Positions 1 to 11,585 of a DNA stretch of 64,000 nt are shown piece after piece (the first letter of the stretch is position 1; every line of letters starts with the position of its first letter). Made by a program: the position numbers and the translations under genes. The notes below the pieces were generated by a model. The model had not been told where the DNA came from. It was given only the letters and a program-made list of their open reading frames with translations, and ran no database searches. The stretch is from NCBI GenBank assembly GCA_029204225.1, contig CM055109.1, positions 3,114,147-3,178,146 on the forward strand. Direction: 5' to 3'. The stretch comes from Diphasiastrum complanatum. Its lineage: Eukaryota; Streptophyta; Lycopodiopsida; Lycopodiales; Lycopodiaceae.

Positions 1-1559
1 AGAAATTGGAAATTTAGCACTGGGATTCACAAAATCAGTTCGAAATGGACCAACTGTGAAAATCGATTGTGAAGATCGATTTATCAAGTTCACAGGCACT
101 GTCACATATCCAAACTTGACATGCACTGATTTTTCTGAAAAAAACAAAAAAAAAATTCCATAATTAGCCTAGGCACTAGGAAATCTACTTTCTGATCTAG
201 AATTGCCAAAAATAGCTTCATGCAAGAAATCTTCTGATCAATCTACTGATCAGGTCCATCCATACATTTTCATCAACAGACAAGCACTACACTGAGTTAC
301 AAGCATGCATGCATCAGAACATTTCGAAAATTTTGCAAATTTTAATTCAAAAATTGCCAAACTTCCAACATGCATAACTTTCTCTACATGACACCAAATT
401 GGTCACTATAAGGCATAGTATGGAGAGAGAGTGGGTCTACAAGGCACTTGCCACATCACCCTACATCCCTAGCTTCACACGTGTGAGCAATAAATGCATG
501 AAAAATAGGTAGGAGGGCGCACTTTTGGAGAGAGAAATCATCAAAAATTCAACTCCAGCCCAAAAAGCCTTGGATCAGAGGTTGCAAGAACTCTATTAAG
601 GTTCATTAGAGAGGCATAGAAGCTTCTAATAGGTCCAGCAAGCAATCATAAGCTCAGATTGTGCAAAAAATGCATTTTTGGCCTCCTTCAATAAGCAAAA
701 CTTCAACATGATGGTGTCTAATGCTCACCTATCCAAATTGGATGCATGATGGCTCAAAACAGATGCAATCCATCATATCTTTAAGCTTGTAACAAGAACC
801 AATGGGTTTAGACCCCCAATTCAGAGGTATTCATGCTCAAAAGTCATAAGAAAATACACTAATTTTTGGTGTTTTGAGCCTCCTAATGGTGTCTAAACCC
901 ATCCAAACTTCATGACAGCTCAGGGACAGCTTCATTACATCTTTGAAAACGTTCACACCAACTCTTGGCTGAGAATCTTAAGATCTACCCCAAAATTAGT
1001 CCCAAAAACATCAAAAAAGCCTTGGTTTTTGACCAATTTTGACCAAAAGTTGTGAAAAAAGTCCACAAATTCGTGCAATCAGATCCTAATTTCTGTATAT
1101 CCATTGCGTGCAAGCACCAAAAGTTTTGATTCTAGTCAAACAAAGTTTCTATAGTCCATTTATGGTCCACAAACCCCAATTTTTGGTCCAAAATCACTAT
1201 CTAATCCACCTTTTTGACTATTCCAACATCACACAATCATTAGATCCAATCAATAACGACTGCAAACAGCAAGTACAATCTGAAAAATGTACTACACCAG
1301 TACCTATGATCAATTTCAAGCAAAAAACTTCAATTCTAGGTGAAAAATTCACTAAAACCATAAAAAAACCTTTGATTTCCACCAAAAACTATGGAGAAGC
1401 CCCATAATTATGATCTTTAGGCTAAAAGTACACCAAATTCAGAGAAGCTACCTACTTGGAGATCAATTCCACCACCTAGAAGTAACATGCAAGGAGAAAT
1501 CCACAAAAATTGAGAAAATACAAGAAGTAGCTCCACCTTCTGATTGATGCAAATCCATA
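1..1559 (-). mobile_element. Untranslated leader or internal region of a minus-strand LTR retroelement
   Basis: This 1.5-kb stretch lies directly inside the minus-strand primer binding site at 1560-1571, so it is the internal 5' region of an element running off the left edge of the window. It is A/T-rich with many short A runs. It has short open frames (the longest about 99 codons, 1108-1407 +), but none resembles a known domain and none has coding-like composition. I see no host gene here. Confidence 0.5.
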
Positions 1560-1571
1560 GCTCTGATACCA
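1560..1571 (-). promoter_or_regulatory. Primer binding site (initiator-Met tRNA) of a minus-strand LTR retroelement
   Basis: The plus strand reads GCTCTGATACCA, the reverse complement of the standard TGGTATCAGAGC site that pairs with the 3' end of initiator-Met tRNA. One base further right a sequence starting TGTAAGGATC would be the plus-strand face of the LTR end (TG...CA rule). The element therefore points left and its leader fills bases 1-1559. I see no gag or pol domain in that leader. Confidence 0.75.
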
Positions 1572-1572
1572 C

Positions 1573-2173
1573 TGTAAGGATCACGATATGACATTAGAGA
1601 AAATTTGAACACAAAAGGGGCCTTTCAAGAAGATACCTTTTTTTTTTTTTTTTTTTCTGAAAAGTTTCTTCCACATGGTCCAATCGAAACACTCAAATTT
1701 GAAATCTACGTAACGTAGCTCCTTCAAATTGATTTTCTTTTCTTTTTAAAAGAACTATAATTTTGCGTCGAAGGTAGCCCGTAAATAAGCCATTTTATTT
1801 GTAGTATAGTATCAAACTGGTCAACTGCGCTTGAAAGAGATATCGGGTTGACAAAGTGTTGACCGACCAAAACTTTGACTGGCCATAACTTCTTCACCGT
1901 AGCTCAGAATTGGGTCATTTGCTGTCATTGAAAAGCTCTCATTGAGGGCTTTTCAATGGCACCGTAATCGTCTCAATCCGAGTTGTCGTTCAAAAGTTAT
2001 GATTTTTTTCAGTCACAGACTTTACTACCCACATTATAGCTAATCATTGAAAACTGTGTAGGCAGGATTGTGGGCAGAAAAAAAATTTATTTTAGTATTT
2101 TACATTGCCAAAAAATTGTCATCCTACGTGGCAATGCTTATAGGGCCCTTTCCAAGGCCAAATTTTCTCTAAT
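1573..2173 (-). mobile_element. LTR or short element with terminal inverted repeats
   Basis: The interval begins with TG beside the primer binding site, as an LTR should. It also contains an inverted pair: ATTAGAGAAAATTTG at 1592-1606 and its exact complement at 2159-2173, followed inward by related GGGCC/AAAGG blocks on both sides. Between them is a motif rich in 'CATAACTTC...CTCAGAATTGGGTCATTTG' and a small hairpin around 1930-1965 (GAAAAGCTCTCATTGAGGGCTTTTC). It may be an LTR, or an LTR with a small inverted-repeat element inside it. No coding region is visible. Confidence 0.45.
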
Positions 2174-2616
2174 GAGATCTAACTAGATCTTGTTGCAAAA
2201 ACCAAAAGGTATGGAGCAAAACCACCCATTGAAACCTAGATCCCTCTTGGAGTTTCCTCCTGGACCTAGCCCCCAAGCCATAGTAAAGAATCCAAGAGAG
2301 AGGAGGAGAAACAGGCTCAAGAAACTAAATTTCCAATAAGAAGATGGGCGAGTTTCCCATGGACATATTCTTCTCATGAGAGAGAATATTCCTCCTAGGA
2401 TCCCCATGCAACCTATATTGAGCTATTAACCTCCTATTCTTGCATTAAAGCAGTCATTCACTATGCATGTGCTCCTATGTCCAATTATAGGTCTGGGCAC
2501 TCATATGATTATTAATTACTTTACAAGCCAAGCCTGGAATGACGAGGCATAACCAATAACCATATACACCTGGAGTGACCGGCTATCCACATCAAAAATT
2601 ATTCCGATTCCCATCT
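2174..2616 (-). mobile_element. LTR fragment, inverted copy of the LTR at 57839
   Basis: Read on the minus strand, this interval matches 57870-58320 on the plus strand over most of its length, including the block GGTCACTCCAGGTGTATATGG and the stretch around CATGGCTTGGGGGCTAGG. Both copies hold the same spurious open frame (MRRICP...), which is LTR sequence and not a gene. The match ends at about 2616 on the right and near 2174 on the left. Confidence 0.7.
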
Positions 2617-3068
2617 AAAGAGACCAATACCACCCAGATCACCATTCGCACGATGAACTGGCCAAATATTCGGACTTGTAAATAAAATAATAGATAAATT
2701 CCAAATTCTAAGCTATAAAGTTTTGAGTTATAGTCAAAGTCAAAATGGTAGTTGGTGAGATGTGCTATTTTGTGCACCTTAGGATCATTTGTGCTTTCTC
2801 TGAAGGGCTTGGATTTCAATCCTTCTCTCAATGAAGTAGCCAATAGTAGCCAAGGGACAAGGGTCTCCCTAAGAATAGAAAGACACCTCTTGTATTCATT
2901 TTGCATGCTAATAGAGTGGAGGAGACTCTACCATTTTGTGATCAAGCATCCTCATGTGCTTTGCTTTCATTTCTAATGCTCTTGTGCTTTCTAGTTCTTA
3001 CCACTTTTGCTATGTTTATTGATTTATGTTTTTAATGCTTCTCATTAGAATTATGTGTAGCACATGAG

Positions 3069-3071
<3 letters not shown>

Positions 3072-3131
<60 letters not shown>
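3072..3131. repeat. (CT)n microsatellite
   Basis: About 30 uninterrupted CT units. Similar GA/CT tracts occur at 11520, 15291 and 20960. Confidence 0.97.
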
Positions 3132-3136
<5 letters not shown>

Positions 3137-3239
3137 AGGAAAACTAGGTTAGAAGGGAGTGAAGTAGTGTTAAAATAGGAAAACAACTAAGTTGCAACTA
3201 GATTTGAGTTAGAGCTCTATCTTTTGATCTAACTCCTTA

Positions 3240-4040
3240 TTGACAAGCGGAGGGGCTGCTCATCACGAAATCTACACCCAGCAGTATAAGACTAAAAAAA
3301 TTCCATATGATTGGTTATGTGTTGAGTAGCTCCTGAATCAAAGAACCAAGAATTGTCAACTTGCACTTTTTGATGGCTGATCATAAAAGCTTCTTCATCT
3401 AAGCTTCGAATAGAGATTGTGATGTCTTTGCAACTACATTCGTCTGATGATCTAATTGCTTCTTGTTGGCATTCTTTTCTCTCAATACTCTACAATCTTG
3501 GATCTCATGATTAGTACATTTGCAATACTTACAGAACATCTTCTTCTTCGGTTGTGGACTCGATAGTTGCCCTTGATACATGTCCAGCCTTAACTATGGC
3601 CCTTACTACAAGTAAGGCCTATAGCTAGCACTAAACTTGACACACCTGCTCTTTCATCTCTTTGGCCATGGACTATGCAATCATACTGGATCAAAAACTG
3701 CAACTTGTATTTATACACTTCAAATATTTGAGACTTTGTTTGCATATAGAGCCTGTGATAGTGGACTTGAAGAAATGTCTTCGCCTCTTCAATTATCTTC
3801 ATGTAGCAACATAGTGATTACTCTGGAAAGATTTAACTCTGAGTGTGTCGATATGATCGTCACCCAGTTTTCGTATATAGTTGGCAAGCTTGATAGCAAT
3901 GTCATGATTGCATCTTGATCATCGATATTTGATCTGACAACTACCAACTGTTACAAGAGATTCTTGAACAGGTTGATGTGATTCTACAACGAATCACTGT
4001 TAGACATCTTGAGTGAGAAGAATTTCCTTCTGAGATGAAG
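3240..4040 (-). pseudogene. Copia gag - protease fragment
   Basis: On the minus strand the 3590-4040 part reads as decayed UBN2-type gag. The frame at 3399-3581 then contains a zinc knuckle of the CX2CX4HX4C type (CKYCKCTNHEIQDC). Immediately downstream (3260-3390) an interrupted frame gives the retropepsin signature DSGATQH preceded by DNSWFF. In a Copia polyprotein gag is followed by protease, so the order is right. Several frameshifts and stops separate the pieces, and integrase, RT and RNase H are absent. The (CT)n tract at 3072-3131 lies just beyond its 3' end. Confidence 0.7.
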
Positions 4041-4522
4041 CTACGCCGCAATCCCTGACACTGTCACCACCCCTCTCAACGTCTTTTTCTCCGTCCACTT
4101 TCCTAGACCTTTCTCCAGGACCCTAGCCCTACTGAATCTGATCAATGTCATCGTTCCTCCTCTCTCCCCTCCCAACATCTTGGACCAAACCCTCAAATTC
4201 TCCATTCCCCCTTCGTTTGGGCTGTTGAATTCACACGTGCGGGACACCCTACACATGTATTTTTGATCTCCTAAGCCCAATAATACTATAAAGATTAGAC
4301 TAGCATTGGTTGTCAATAGGAAAGCTGATCATACAAGAAATATTATTGTGTTACAAGCAAGATCTGTCAACAAAACATAAGACTTGTTAAAAATTCACAA
4401 TTCTAGCTTGACTAGTTTTGGTCATATGACTTGTAAATAGTTAGATGGTCATGATGTGGCTTGTCACACTTGCCAAATAGCATAGGATTCCATTCATAAG
4501 GATGTTCTCAAGTAGACCTAAG
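4041..4522. other. Intergenic DNA without recognisable coding content
   Basis: Between the minus-strand gag scrap and the LTR at 4523. It contains only short open frames on either strand. I recognise neither domains nor repeats apart from general retroelement-like composition. Confidence 0.5.
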
Positions 4523-5066
4523 TGTTAGAACCTTTGGAATGAGTCCAAATTATGCTTAGATACAAGGGAGAAAAAATAGGAGCTATTTTTGGTAATTTTT
4601 GCATTGTTGAGGGATCTCCAAGATTCCAACCCTAACTTGGTAGGGATGAAAGATCCACCAAAATTAGCATTAGGGAAAGTTTTAGGGCTACTCATACCTG
4701 CCCAAAACCGTGATGGATCATGTATATATAGGTGATGATATCTCACCAAAATCAATCAAGCAATTTCATGTTTTTCCTCTCATAATGGTGCAATTGCTCT
4801 CTATGTTCATAATTGTTTGAGTACTTGTGATTACTAATGATTATAGGATTGAATGTAGGTCTGGTGTACAGTACTCAGACTGTGGGAGGCCGTACTTTCA
4901 CACGTGTGAAGCCTTCTTCAAGGATTTGGGCCATTTAGTGAGGTTCAAGCATAGATTTTTGATGGATTTTGATGGTTCAACTTGTGCTAATCTTATGAAA
5001 TCATAATCTATTGTTTCCCTCATCATTTCAAGTGTTTTAGGATCCTTATTTACTGTAATTTTCACA
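4523..5066 (+). mobile_element. 5' LTR of a Copia element
   Basis: The right boundary is fixed by the primer binding site at 5067: the LTR ends in TTCACA, obeying the CA rule. The best left boundary is TGTTAGAACC at 4523, giving 544 bp that start TG and end CA. I find no matching 3' LTR downstream, which fits the truncation of this element at about 7020. Confidence 0.6.
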
Positions 5067-5079
5067 TGGTATCAGAGCC
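5067..5079 (+). promoter_or_regulatory. Primer binding site, initiator-Met tRNA
   Basis: TGGTATCAGAGCC directly abuts the LTR end. It matches the canonical plant Copia primer binding site complementary to the 3' end of initiator-Met tRNA. Confidence 0.9.
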
Positions 5080-5878
5080 TAAAGGCTGAAATGAGCTAAA
5101 TCCTTGGTTTTCATTCAATTTGATCACAATTTTTGATCTAAATCTTGTGTAGATTGGATCTTAGCATCTAGTATTGATTCTAGAACTCAAAGTGAGTCAA
5201 ATACATTGGAGATTGGTGTTGTGTGACTTCATTTGCAGGTGTTTAGGTGTCTAAAACCAGAGGCAAAGTTGAATTCAATTCACATTACCAAGATAGCAAG
5301 TTTTTGCTTGCTCCAAGCATTGATTTCTAAGCGAGTTTTGGAGGTGATTTCATAGAGGAGGCTTTCTAGCATTCAAGGAGAGGGAAGATCAGAGTTTTGG
5401 GGACTCTTCAAGGCTGTTCTAAGGTCTAGTAGGCACCTCCTAAAGTGATTTAGGTTCAGTCCAACCATTGCTTGACTTATGCACCAAATTAGATCAATTT
5501 TTCATCAATTTTGATCATTTTTTGCTTGTGATTGGATAGTAGATTGTGTTGCATCCTCATTAAGTTCCATTTAGATCTTTTACAAGTGATTTTGGAAGTA
5601 TATTAGGTTGCTGAAATTCACTCTTGATCAGATCATTTGGAAGCTTTAATGTTCTTTATAGAAAGAGGGGCAATTCTACTAGTATTGTCTACTTCAATCA
5701 TGCAAGTGCATTGTTTCTAGTATTCTATGATTTGATTTTGTTAGAGATCATTCTTAGATCTTTATAGGAAGTCTATTACTGATCTTTTCAGGTCCCTAAG
5801 AAGTGGGATAAGGTAGACCTTCAATCAAATCAATAGAAGTAACCTTCATATGTGTCAAGTCCTTGATTAGGAGACTAG

Positions 5879-7201
5879 ATGGCATCTATAAATGCATATC
5901 TTTTGGATACTAATGAGAGGCTCAACAAAACTAACTATTCCATATGGAGAGTTAGAATGGAATCCATCGTGATCATGCAAGATCTGATGGAAATTGTACA
6001 TGGTAAGGAGGGTGAACCTATTCATCCTCAAGAAAAAGCCAAATACATCAAGAGGTGCAATGTTGCACTACATTGCATAAATATGAATGTTGCAAATGAA
6101 CTCTTAAGAGAGGTAGGAGATTGCACTTCAGCTCAAGATGCTTGGGAGACTTTGCAAAAGGTCTATGAATCCAAGAACCAAACTAGAATGTTAGCTTTGA
6201 AGAATCAAATCTATAGAAGCTATCAAAAGAAAGGAGAGAGTGCACATACTTTTGTCCTAAGAGTAAAGGAATTGAACAAAGAGCTAGCCTTTATAGGTGA
6301 CCCTATCAAGGATGAAGAGCTTGTTCAACTCATATTGAATGGACTAAGCTTTGAATCTGACAATTTGGTTCAGGGATATGCAATTATGGGTAAGCTACCC
6401 ATACTTGAAGAACTCCAAGGCACACTCATGGCCGAGGAATCAAGAAGGAGCCAAATGCAAGAGAGGATGGATAGGCTTTCCATCCAAGGTGGAGATGACC
6501 AGGCTCTCTTCACCAAAGGCAAAGGCAAGTCCAAAGGCAAAGGATCAACATTCAAGAAGTCTACAAAGCTTGGGGATCAAGAAGGACCCTCAAAGGCATC
6601 TCCATCAACCACCAAAGTCAAGAAGGACAAATCAAAGGTGAAGTGCTACTATTGTAGCAAGATGGGGCATTATGCCTCGGAATGCTTCAAGAGGAAGCAA
6701 GATCAAAGCCAAGCCAACATGAGCACAGAGGAGGAGGAGGAGAGTTCACATGAGGACTCTCTCATGATGTCCATATTTTCTTCAACAAGCTTCAAAGGAG
6801 AAGATCCTTGGTGGATTGACTCGGGTGCTAGTTCACACATGACTAGTAAAAGGGAGTTTTTCTCTTCTCTCTTATCTTATGATGGACCTATAAAGTCTAT
6901 CTATACAGCAAATGATGAAGCTTGTAAGATTGAAGGAGTTGGTAGCATTCCCCTTTGCTTAGGATCTTCCAAAAAGATCAACATAGAAGGTGTTTTGTAC
7001 ATTCCTACAATAACAAAGAATCTCCTTCTCTTCGTTGATTTTCGGACCATCTTCGTTTGTCAGAATCGTTCCTGCAAGCATTTGGGGTGTTGGACCCTTT
7101 GCAATCTATCATCCCGAAATCATCTAGGATTTTTTGGATGTACCTGGACTAATGAAAATATAGCTTTCTTCATCATAGTTGTGGTCGATTTGCAAGCATA
7201 G
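5879..7201 (+). CDS. Copia gag and N-terminal protease, truncated and fused to antisense Copia sequence
   Basis: The frame starts at a true ATG 0.8 kb after the primer binding site and runs 440 codons. Residues 1-200 are a Copia capsid of the DUF4219/UBN2 type (NYSIWRVRMES near the start, ELVQLILNGL around residue 145). A Lys/Gly-rich basic stretch follows, then a CCHC zinc knuckle starting at residue 256 (CYYCSKMGHYASEC), and the retropepsin active site DSGASSHM with Asp 314. The reading frame is intact to about residue 381. There, at about 7020, the sequence switches abruptly to the antisense of a different Copia element, so the last 60 residues are meaningless. Protease is incomplete and integrase, RT and RNase H are missing. 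Gag resembles those at 51197 and 52734 in motif order. Confidence 0.88.
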   Translation: MASINAYLLDTNERLNKTNYSIWRVRMESIVIMQDLMEIVHGKEGEPIHPQEKAKYIKRCNVALHCINMNVANELLREVGDCTSAQDAWETLQKVYESKNQTRMLALKNQIYRSYQKKGESAHTFVLRVKELNKELAFIGDPIKDEELVQLILNGLSFESDNLVQGYAIMGKLPILEELQGTLMAEESRRSQMQERMDRLSIQGGDDQALFTKGKGKSKGKGSTFKKSTKLGDQEGPSKASPSTTKVKKDKSKVKCYYCSKMGHYASECFKRKQDQSQANMSTEEEEESSHEDSLMMSIFSSTSFKGEDPWWIDSGASSHMTSKREFFSSLLSYDGPIKSIYTANDEACKIEGVGSIPLCLGSSKKINIEGVLYIPTITKNLLLFVDFRTIFVCQNRSCKHLGCWTLCNLSSRNHLGFFGCTWTNENIAFFIIVVVDLQA

Positions 7202-8040
7202 GTAGCATTTGGCTTGTTCTAGGTCTGTTATCTCGAAATGTTTTGAAATGTCGCTCTTCACTTGCGCAATCAGCTCTTCACCTCTACATAGAATCAGTGT
7301 GTCGTCCATGTAGACAACAACGATTATAATCTCCCCATCTGTGACCTTTACATCTACATTGAAATCGGCCATCATTGGTTGGAAACCCCAGGATTGTAGA
7401 GCATGATCCTTCTTCTTGTACCACTGTTGCACGGATTGCTTCAAACCGTAGATGCTCTTGTGCATTCGATAGGCGTAGGTGGCAAGTGATGTCGTGCAAA
7501 TGTAACTGGGAGGTTGGTCCATGTAGACTTCTTCGTATAATTTGTCATGTGAGAATGCGGGTTTTTCATCCACTACGTAGATCCTGAGGTCATAATGGCT
7601 GCATATGCAAATAGTAAGTGTAGGGACGCATGCTTGACTACTAGAGATAAGGTCTCAGTGTAATCGATACCGTATTTCTGAGAAAAATCCTTTGCTACAA
7701 GTCTGTCCTTGTATCTAGACACATTTCCATTCGGTCTGTACTTCAATTTGTATACCCATTTGTATTGCACGCGTTTTCATTTGTCTGGTACTGGTTACAG
7801 GATCCATACCTCGTTCTTCTTCATGGATTCGATCTCCTCGTTCATGGCTTGCACTCATTTGTCCTTGTCTAGACTGTCGATGGCTTCCTCGTAGGTTTGT
7901 GGTTCGCAACTGAATCCACAGAACTCTTCAGATGTCGAAGTCAAGCTGCTTGGCATGAATCTGGATGGCACTCTTCTATCATAAAACGTGGGGATGACCG
8001 GCAGAGGAAGCTCGAGGCTTTGAGCGCAGGCATGTAGGAA
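7020..8040 (-). pseudogene. Copia reverse-transcriptase fragment (nested, antisense)
   Basis: Read leftward, the frames give the start of Copia RT in pieces: a frameshifted N-terminus at 7715-7909, then the KWVYKLKYRPNG block (7573-7770), the MHKSIYGLKQS block and the catalytic YMDD at 7301-7312 (7124-7573). Frameshifts at about 7710 and 7573 and a stop near 7124 break it. The sequence is close to the element at 47280-50740, with the same residues around IYGLKQS and the same 3' continuation, so both belong to one family. It sits inside the plus-strand Copia begun at 4523 and marks the point where that element is cut. Confidence 0.8.
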
Positions 8041-8402
8041 CGGAAACGCAACAGTTAGCAGCAGAAATATTCAAGTATAATTATTCATACAAAATGCACA
8101 AATGAACAATGCGGTAGTGAGACAAAAAATGCACTCTGATTAATATTACAGTGAGTACAATGACTTGAAGTAATAACTTCAGTTTGTTGAGCGTGATAAC
8201 ACTAACTATAGATAATTCTTATTGAAAGAGGAACTCAATTAGCACCTATATAGCTTGATTCAGCTAGTATATATATTTACAAGTGTCGAGAGAAAAATAT
8301 CTTATGCCTTACCTGCCATTTACTCCAGTTTTGTATATGTACAAAGTTCGTAACCACCCTCAGAATATTTGTTATGTCCATGACCAGTAAGTAGGATTTA
8401 GT

Positions 8403-8668
8403 TATAAAGACCTCAATCCGAGGATCCTATTCTAAGCATGCCAGTCACAAGCAACACAGGGGAACCTAATGGTGGACAAACCAACCCAACCAAACCTAGA
8501 TCGATCGGATCTAGCTCCCAAGCTATGGATCAATCACAAAGAGGAGTATGACATCACACCAGCAGCATCCTGCCACCGGTCATGCTATCAAGCATACACT
8601 AGTGAGAGCCCAATAGGCATACTTATACCCTCCAAGGCCCATGCACCACTAGTAGTGCACTGTGACAC
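8403..8668 (-). repeat. 266-bp direct repeat, left copy (probable 3' LTR part)
   Basis: Bases 8403-8668 match 12748-13013 with few differences, starting at TATAAAGACCTCAATCC and ending at CACTGTGACAC. The right copy is flanked by a minus-strand primer binding site, so this left copy should be the 3' LTR, or part of it, of the same leftward-pointing element. Confidence 0.75.
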
Positions 8669-11517
8669 AAAAGTTTTCGTGTATTCTATGCACACCCATC
8701 TGTAAATGAATCCAAAAATGACTCATAAATGTTGTGACTTGTAAGCAATACAACTCGAAGAATAATATTCATAAGTGAGATTACTATTGTTGATTTTCCA
8801 CAACTAACTCAGAAGTAACGCTTCTGACTTGATTAGTTGTATCAGATTTAGAAAATATTTAAATGTCTAGGTGTGGTACCAAAAGACCACATTTAATCTG
8901 ATTCTAAATCAATCCTAGGTCAATAAGCAATTCTCAATGAGAAATAACCCAGCGAGAAATTGTCTTAAACACAATTATCATTGATATGCCTATGTACCAA
9001 CAACTAGTTTATGCATGCAAATAAACTTAGTTCATGGAATACTCTGTAGATCCACAAGATTAAAAGTTTGTACAAAAGGTTTCAATGATCCCTCAAAGAT
9101 TCACTACATAGAATATCTCTACACATAACTCATGCTATGTACACAACACTTTCATAACCGAGAATCCTGCAACTTGGTTATCCTCTAAGAGAATATATTT
9201 CTCAAAGAGTGCTATTTCACATCCAAAATCTCAACCGGAGATTAACTCAAAAGAATATATTGCTAGCATGAATTTCCTCCCTTGCATCAACCCACGGATC
9301 TCAGTCCAAAGTAAGATCAAGTTGAATGTTTCCAGCAAGGAACAGGTTTCAACAAACCCCCATATTGCAATAGAATTACCAAGTTCTGACACAAATCAAT
9401 CGGACTTGTTATCAGCCACTTTTCTACTGCAAGAGTACTTTCTAAATTTCCTCCCTTTAAAATTTCAAACCAGATATCTACTATAATCCATAAAGGATTT
9501 TTGTAATATCGAAATATCCTATCATTTCCGATTATAAAAATAGGTCCATCATCAATATAATAGATTCCTCTTGGAATCATTGACCGATGTTCCTCCTTGA
9601 TAATTTTCTGCTCTTCTTACTTCTCCCCCTTTTTAAGAAGAAACAGCACAAGTTTCCAAGGGGCACATATCATTCAAGATTTTCCCAGAAGAAGTTTCAA
9701 AGAAAAGATCCAAGAAAATCGAGAAAGTCAAAGAAGTGTTGCATCTAATACAGATAATGTCTCAACACGATGACTTAACCAAAGATCTTCTTCGTGACCA
9801 ACTTGAGAATTGACCCGTAAATTAGAAAATGATTTTTTAAAGATTTAAGCAAGGAAAACAATTTTTAGAAAACAGTTCCATTAACCATTTCTGTGATATC
9901 GTCCATGGTCAACGGGTAATCAAAATTACCTTCCAAGGAATCACAAAGAATCGGGTTAATTAATGTGTTCATAAATTCAGCAATGTATCCTTTATAAAAA
10001 AATAACATGTCGGGCTTCCGGTTTTGTAAATTTGAGATATCCAAAAAAGGGGTCATGACCAATATCTCAAATTTCCGACAAAACACTCGTTTTATGACCG
10101 ATAGTATTTGGCATCACAAAGACTTACGACCATACTATGGTCAACTGATCCAGTTAGTTTTAGATCTTCATTTTGGAATTGCCTGCGTCCCATACCACAG
10201 GTTCTTCCTCCATGAAGGCCCTCCACTTCTTGATCAAAGTGTCAGAAATATAATATAAGTATATGAAGTTCTCAAGAATTTATTAGAAAATTCCAATTTC
10301 AACTAAATCAAAACATTCCTTCGCTCTTTTTCATAATCTTTACGGTCACTCATGTTAGGCATGAGTGACAAATTATAGAAATGGAGAAGAACGAGCTGAC
10401 TTTTTCTTGTTCTTAACAACAACCAGTGATGGTACGCCCCAACTTCAAGTATATAAAAAAAAAAACAACTTTTTTGTTTCATTTTAGTCTTTCCATCTTA
10501 TGCTTTTGGGCCTTTTTTAGCCCCGTCTGTTTCCAAAAAAATGACACCTTGGTAAAAAAAAATCCAAAAACTCCTGTTCTCAGTTGCCTATAGCAGTAAA
10601 AAAAGCGAATATAATTCGTCAATTGTGAAAAAAGCCTTACGAAATTCCTCCAGGAATTCAGCCCAATCATAGTTCTATGATTTGCATCCTCCACCACGAG
10701 GAGGCCTTACCCAAAGCAAAAAACCGACGAAATTCACTTTTTTATTCTGGGACATTGCTTGGCCAACGATTTATCCAGTTATCAACAACTTCGGGGCTTT
10801 CAATTGCCAGAAAAATTTTCGGTTGTTAGTCCAAGCTGTGTAACATAATGACTAATAATTGAATAGATTTTGCATTCGGTTTTTTCTATTTATTGCCCTA
10901 ATGAAATTCCTACACATCGTGGTCCAGAATTTGCCACCATGTGTTTTAATATTACAAGGGGTCATTACGGTCGAGTGATGTCGGGCGAATTTTCATTTGC
11001 CTCCCCTTCTCTAGAATTTCATTCAATCCATTTGCATAGTAAAAAATTCGTTGGGTTAAATCATTACGAGTATACTTTCCTAATCGAACAATATCCACAA
11101 AAAATATAGCGTTTAATGGACAATAACATGCTCATAGAATTTTTATCAATGATTTTGCAAAATGGAACCAATGCAACAAATACACGGAAAAAACCAAGGT
11201 ATGCATCCGGAATCTAATTCACGCAATTTTTAAGCCATTACGATTTCACTATCACTTTAACTGCATTGAAAAAAACATAGTTCGGAATGACTATAAGTAG
11301 CCCATGGAAACTGAAAAACAAAATGAAACAAAATGTGAGAGAATATTGACTAACCTCCACCTCCACCCAAAATTCCAACCCGACTATACAACTCACCAAA
11401 TTAACAACAATAAAACTTGTTCTTAAACTAAGAGTTTCACCTACCCACCTACCCACCCCCCCCTACCTCTTCTCCACAAACTCACACTAAGTGTACTCGA
11501 GTTTCAACATTCAGATC

Positions 11518-11585
<68 letters not shown>

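Noticed and set aside
1108-1407. 99-codon plus-strand frame
   Set aside because: Low-complexity Lys/Thr/Pro composition in the leader of a minus-strand element; no domain.
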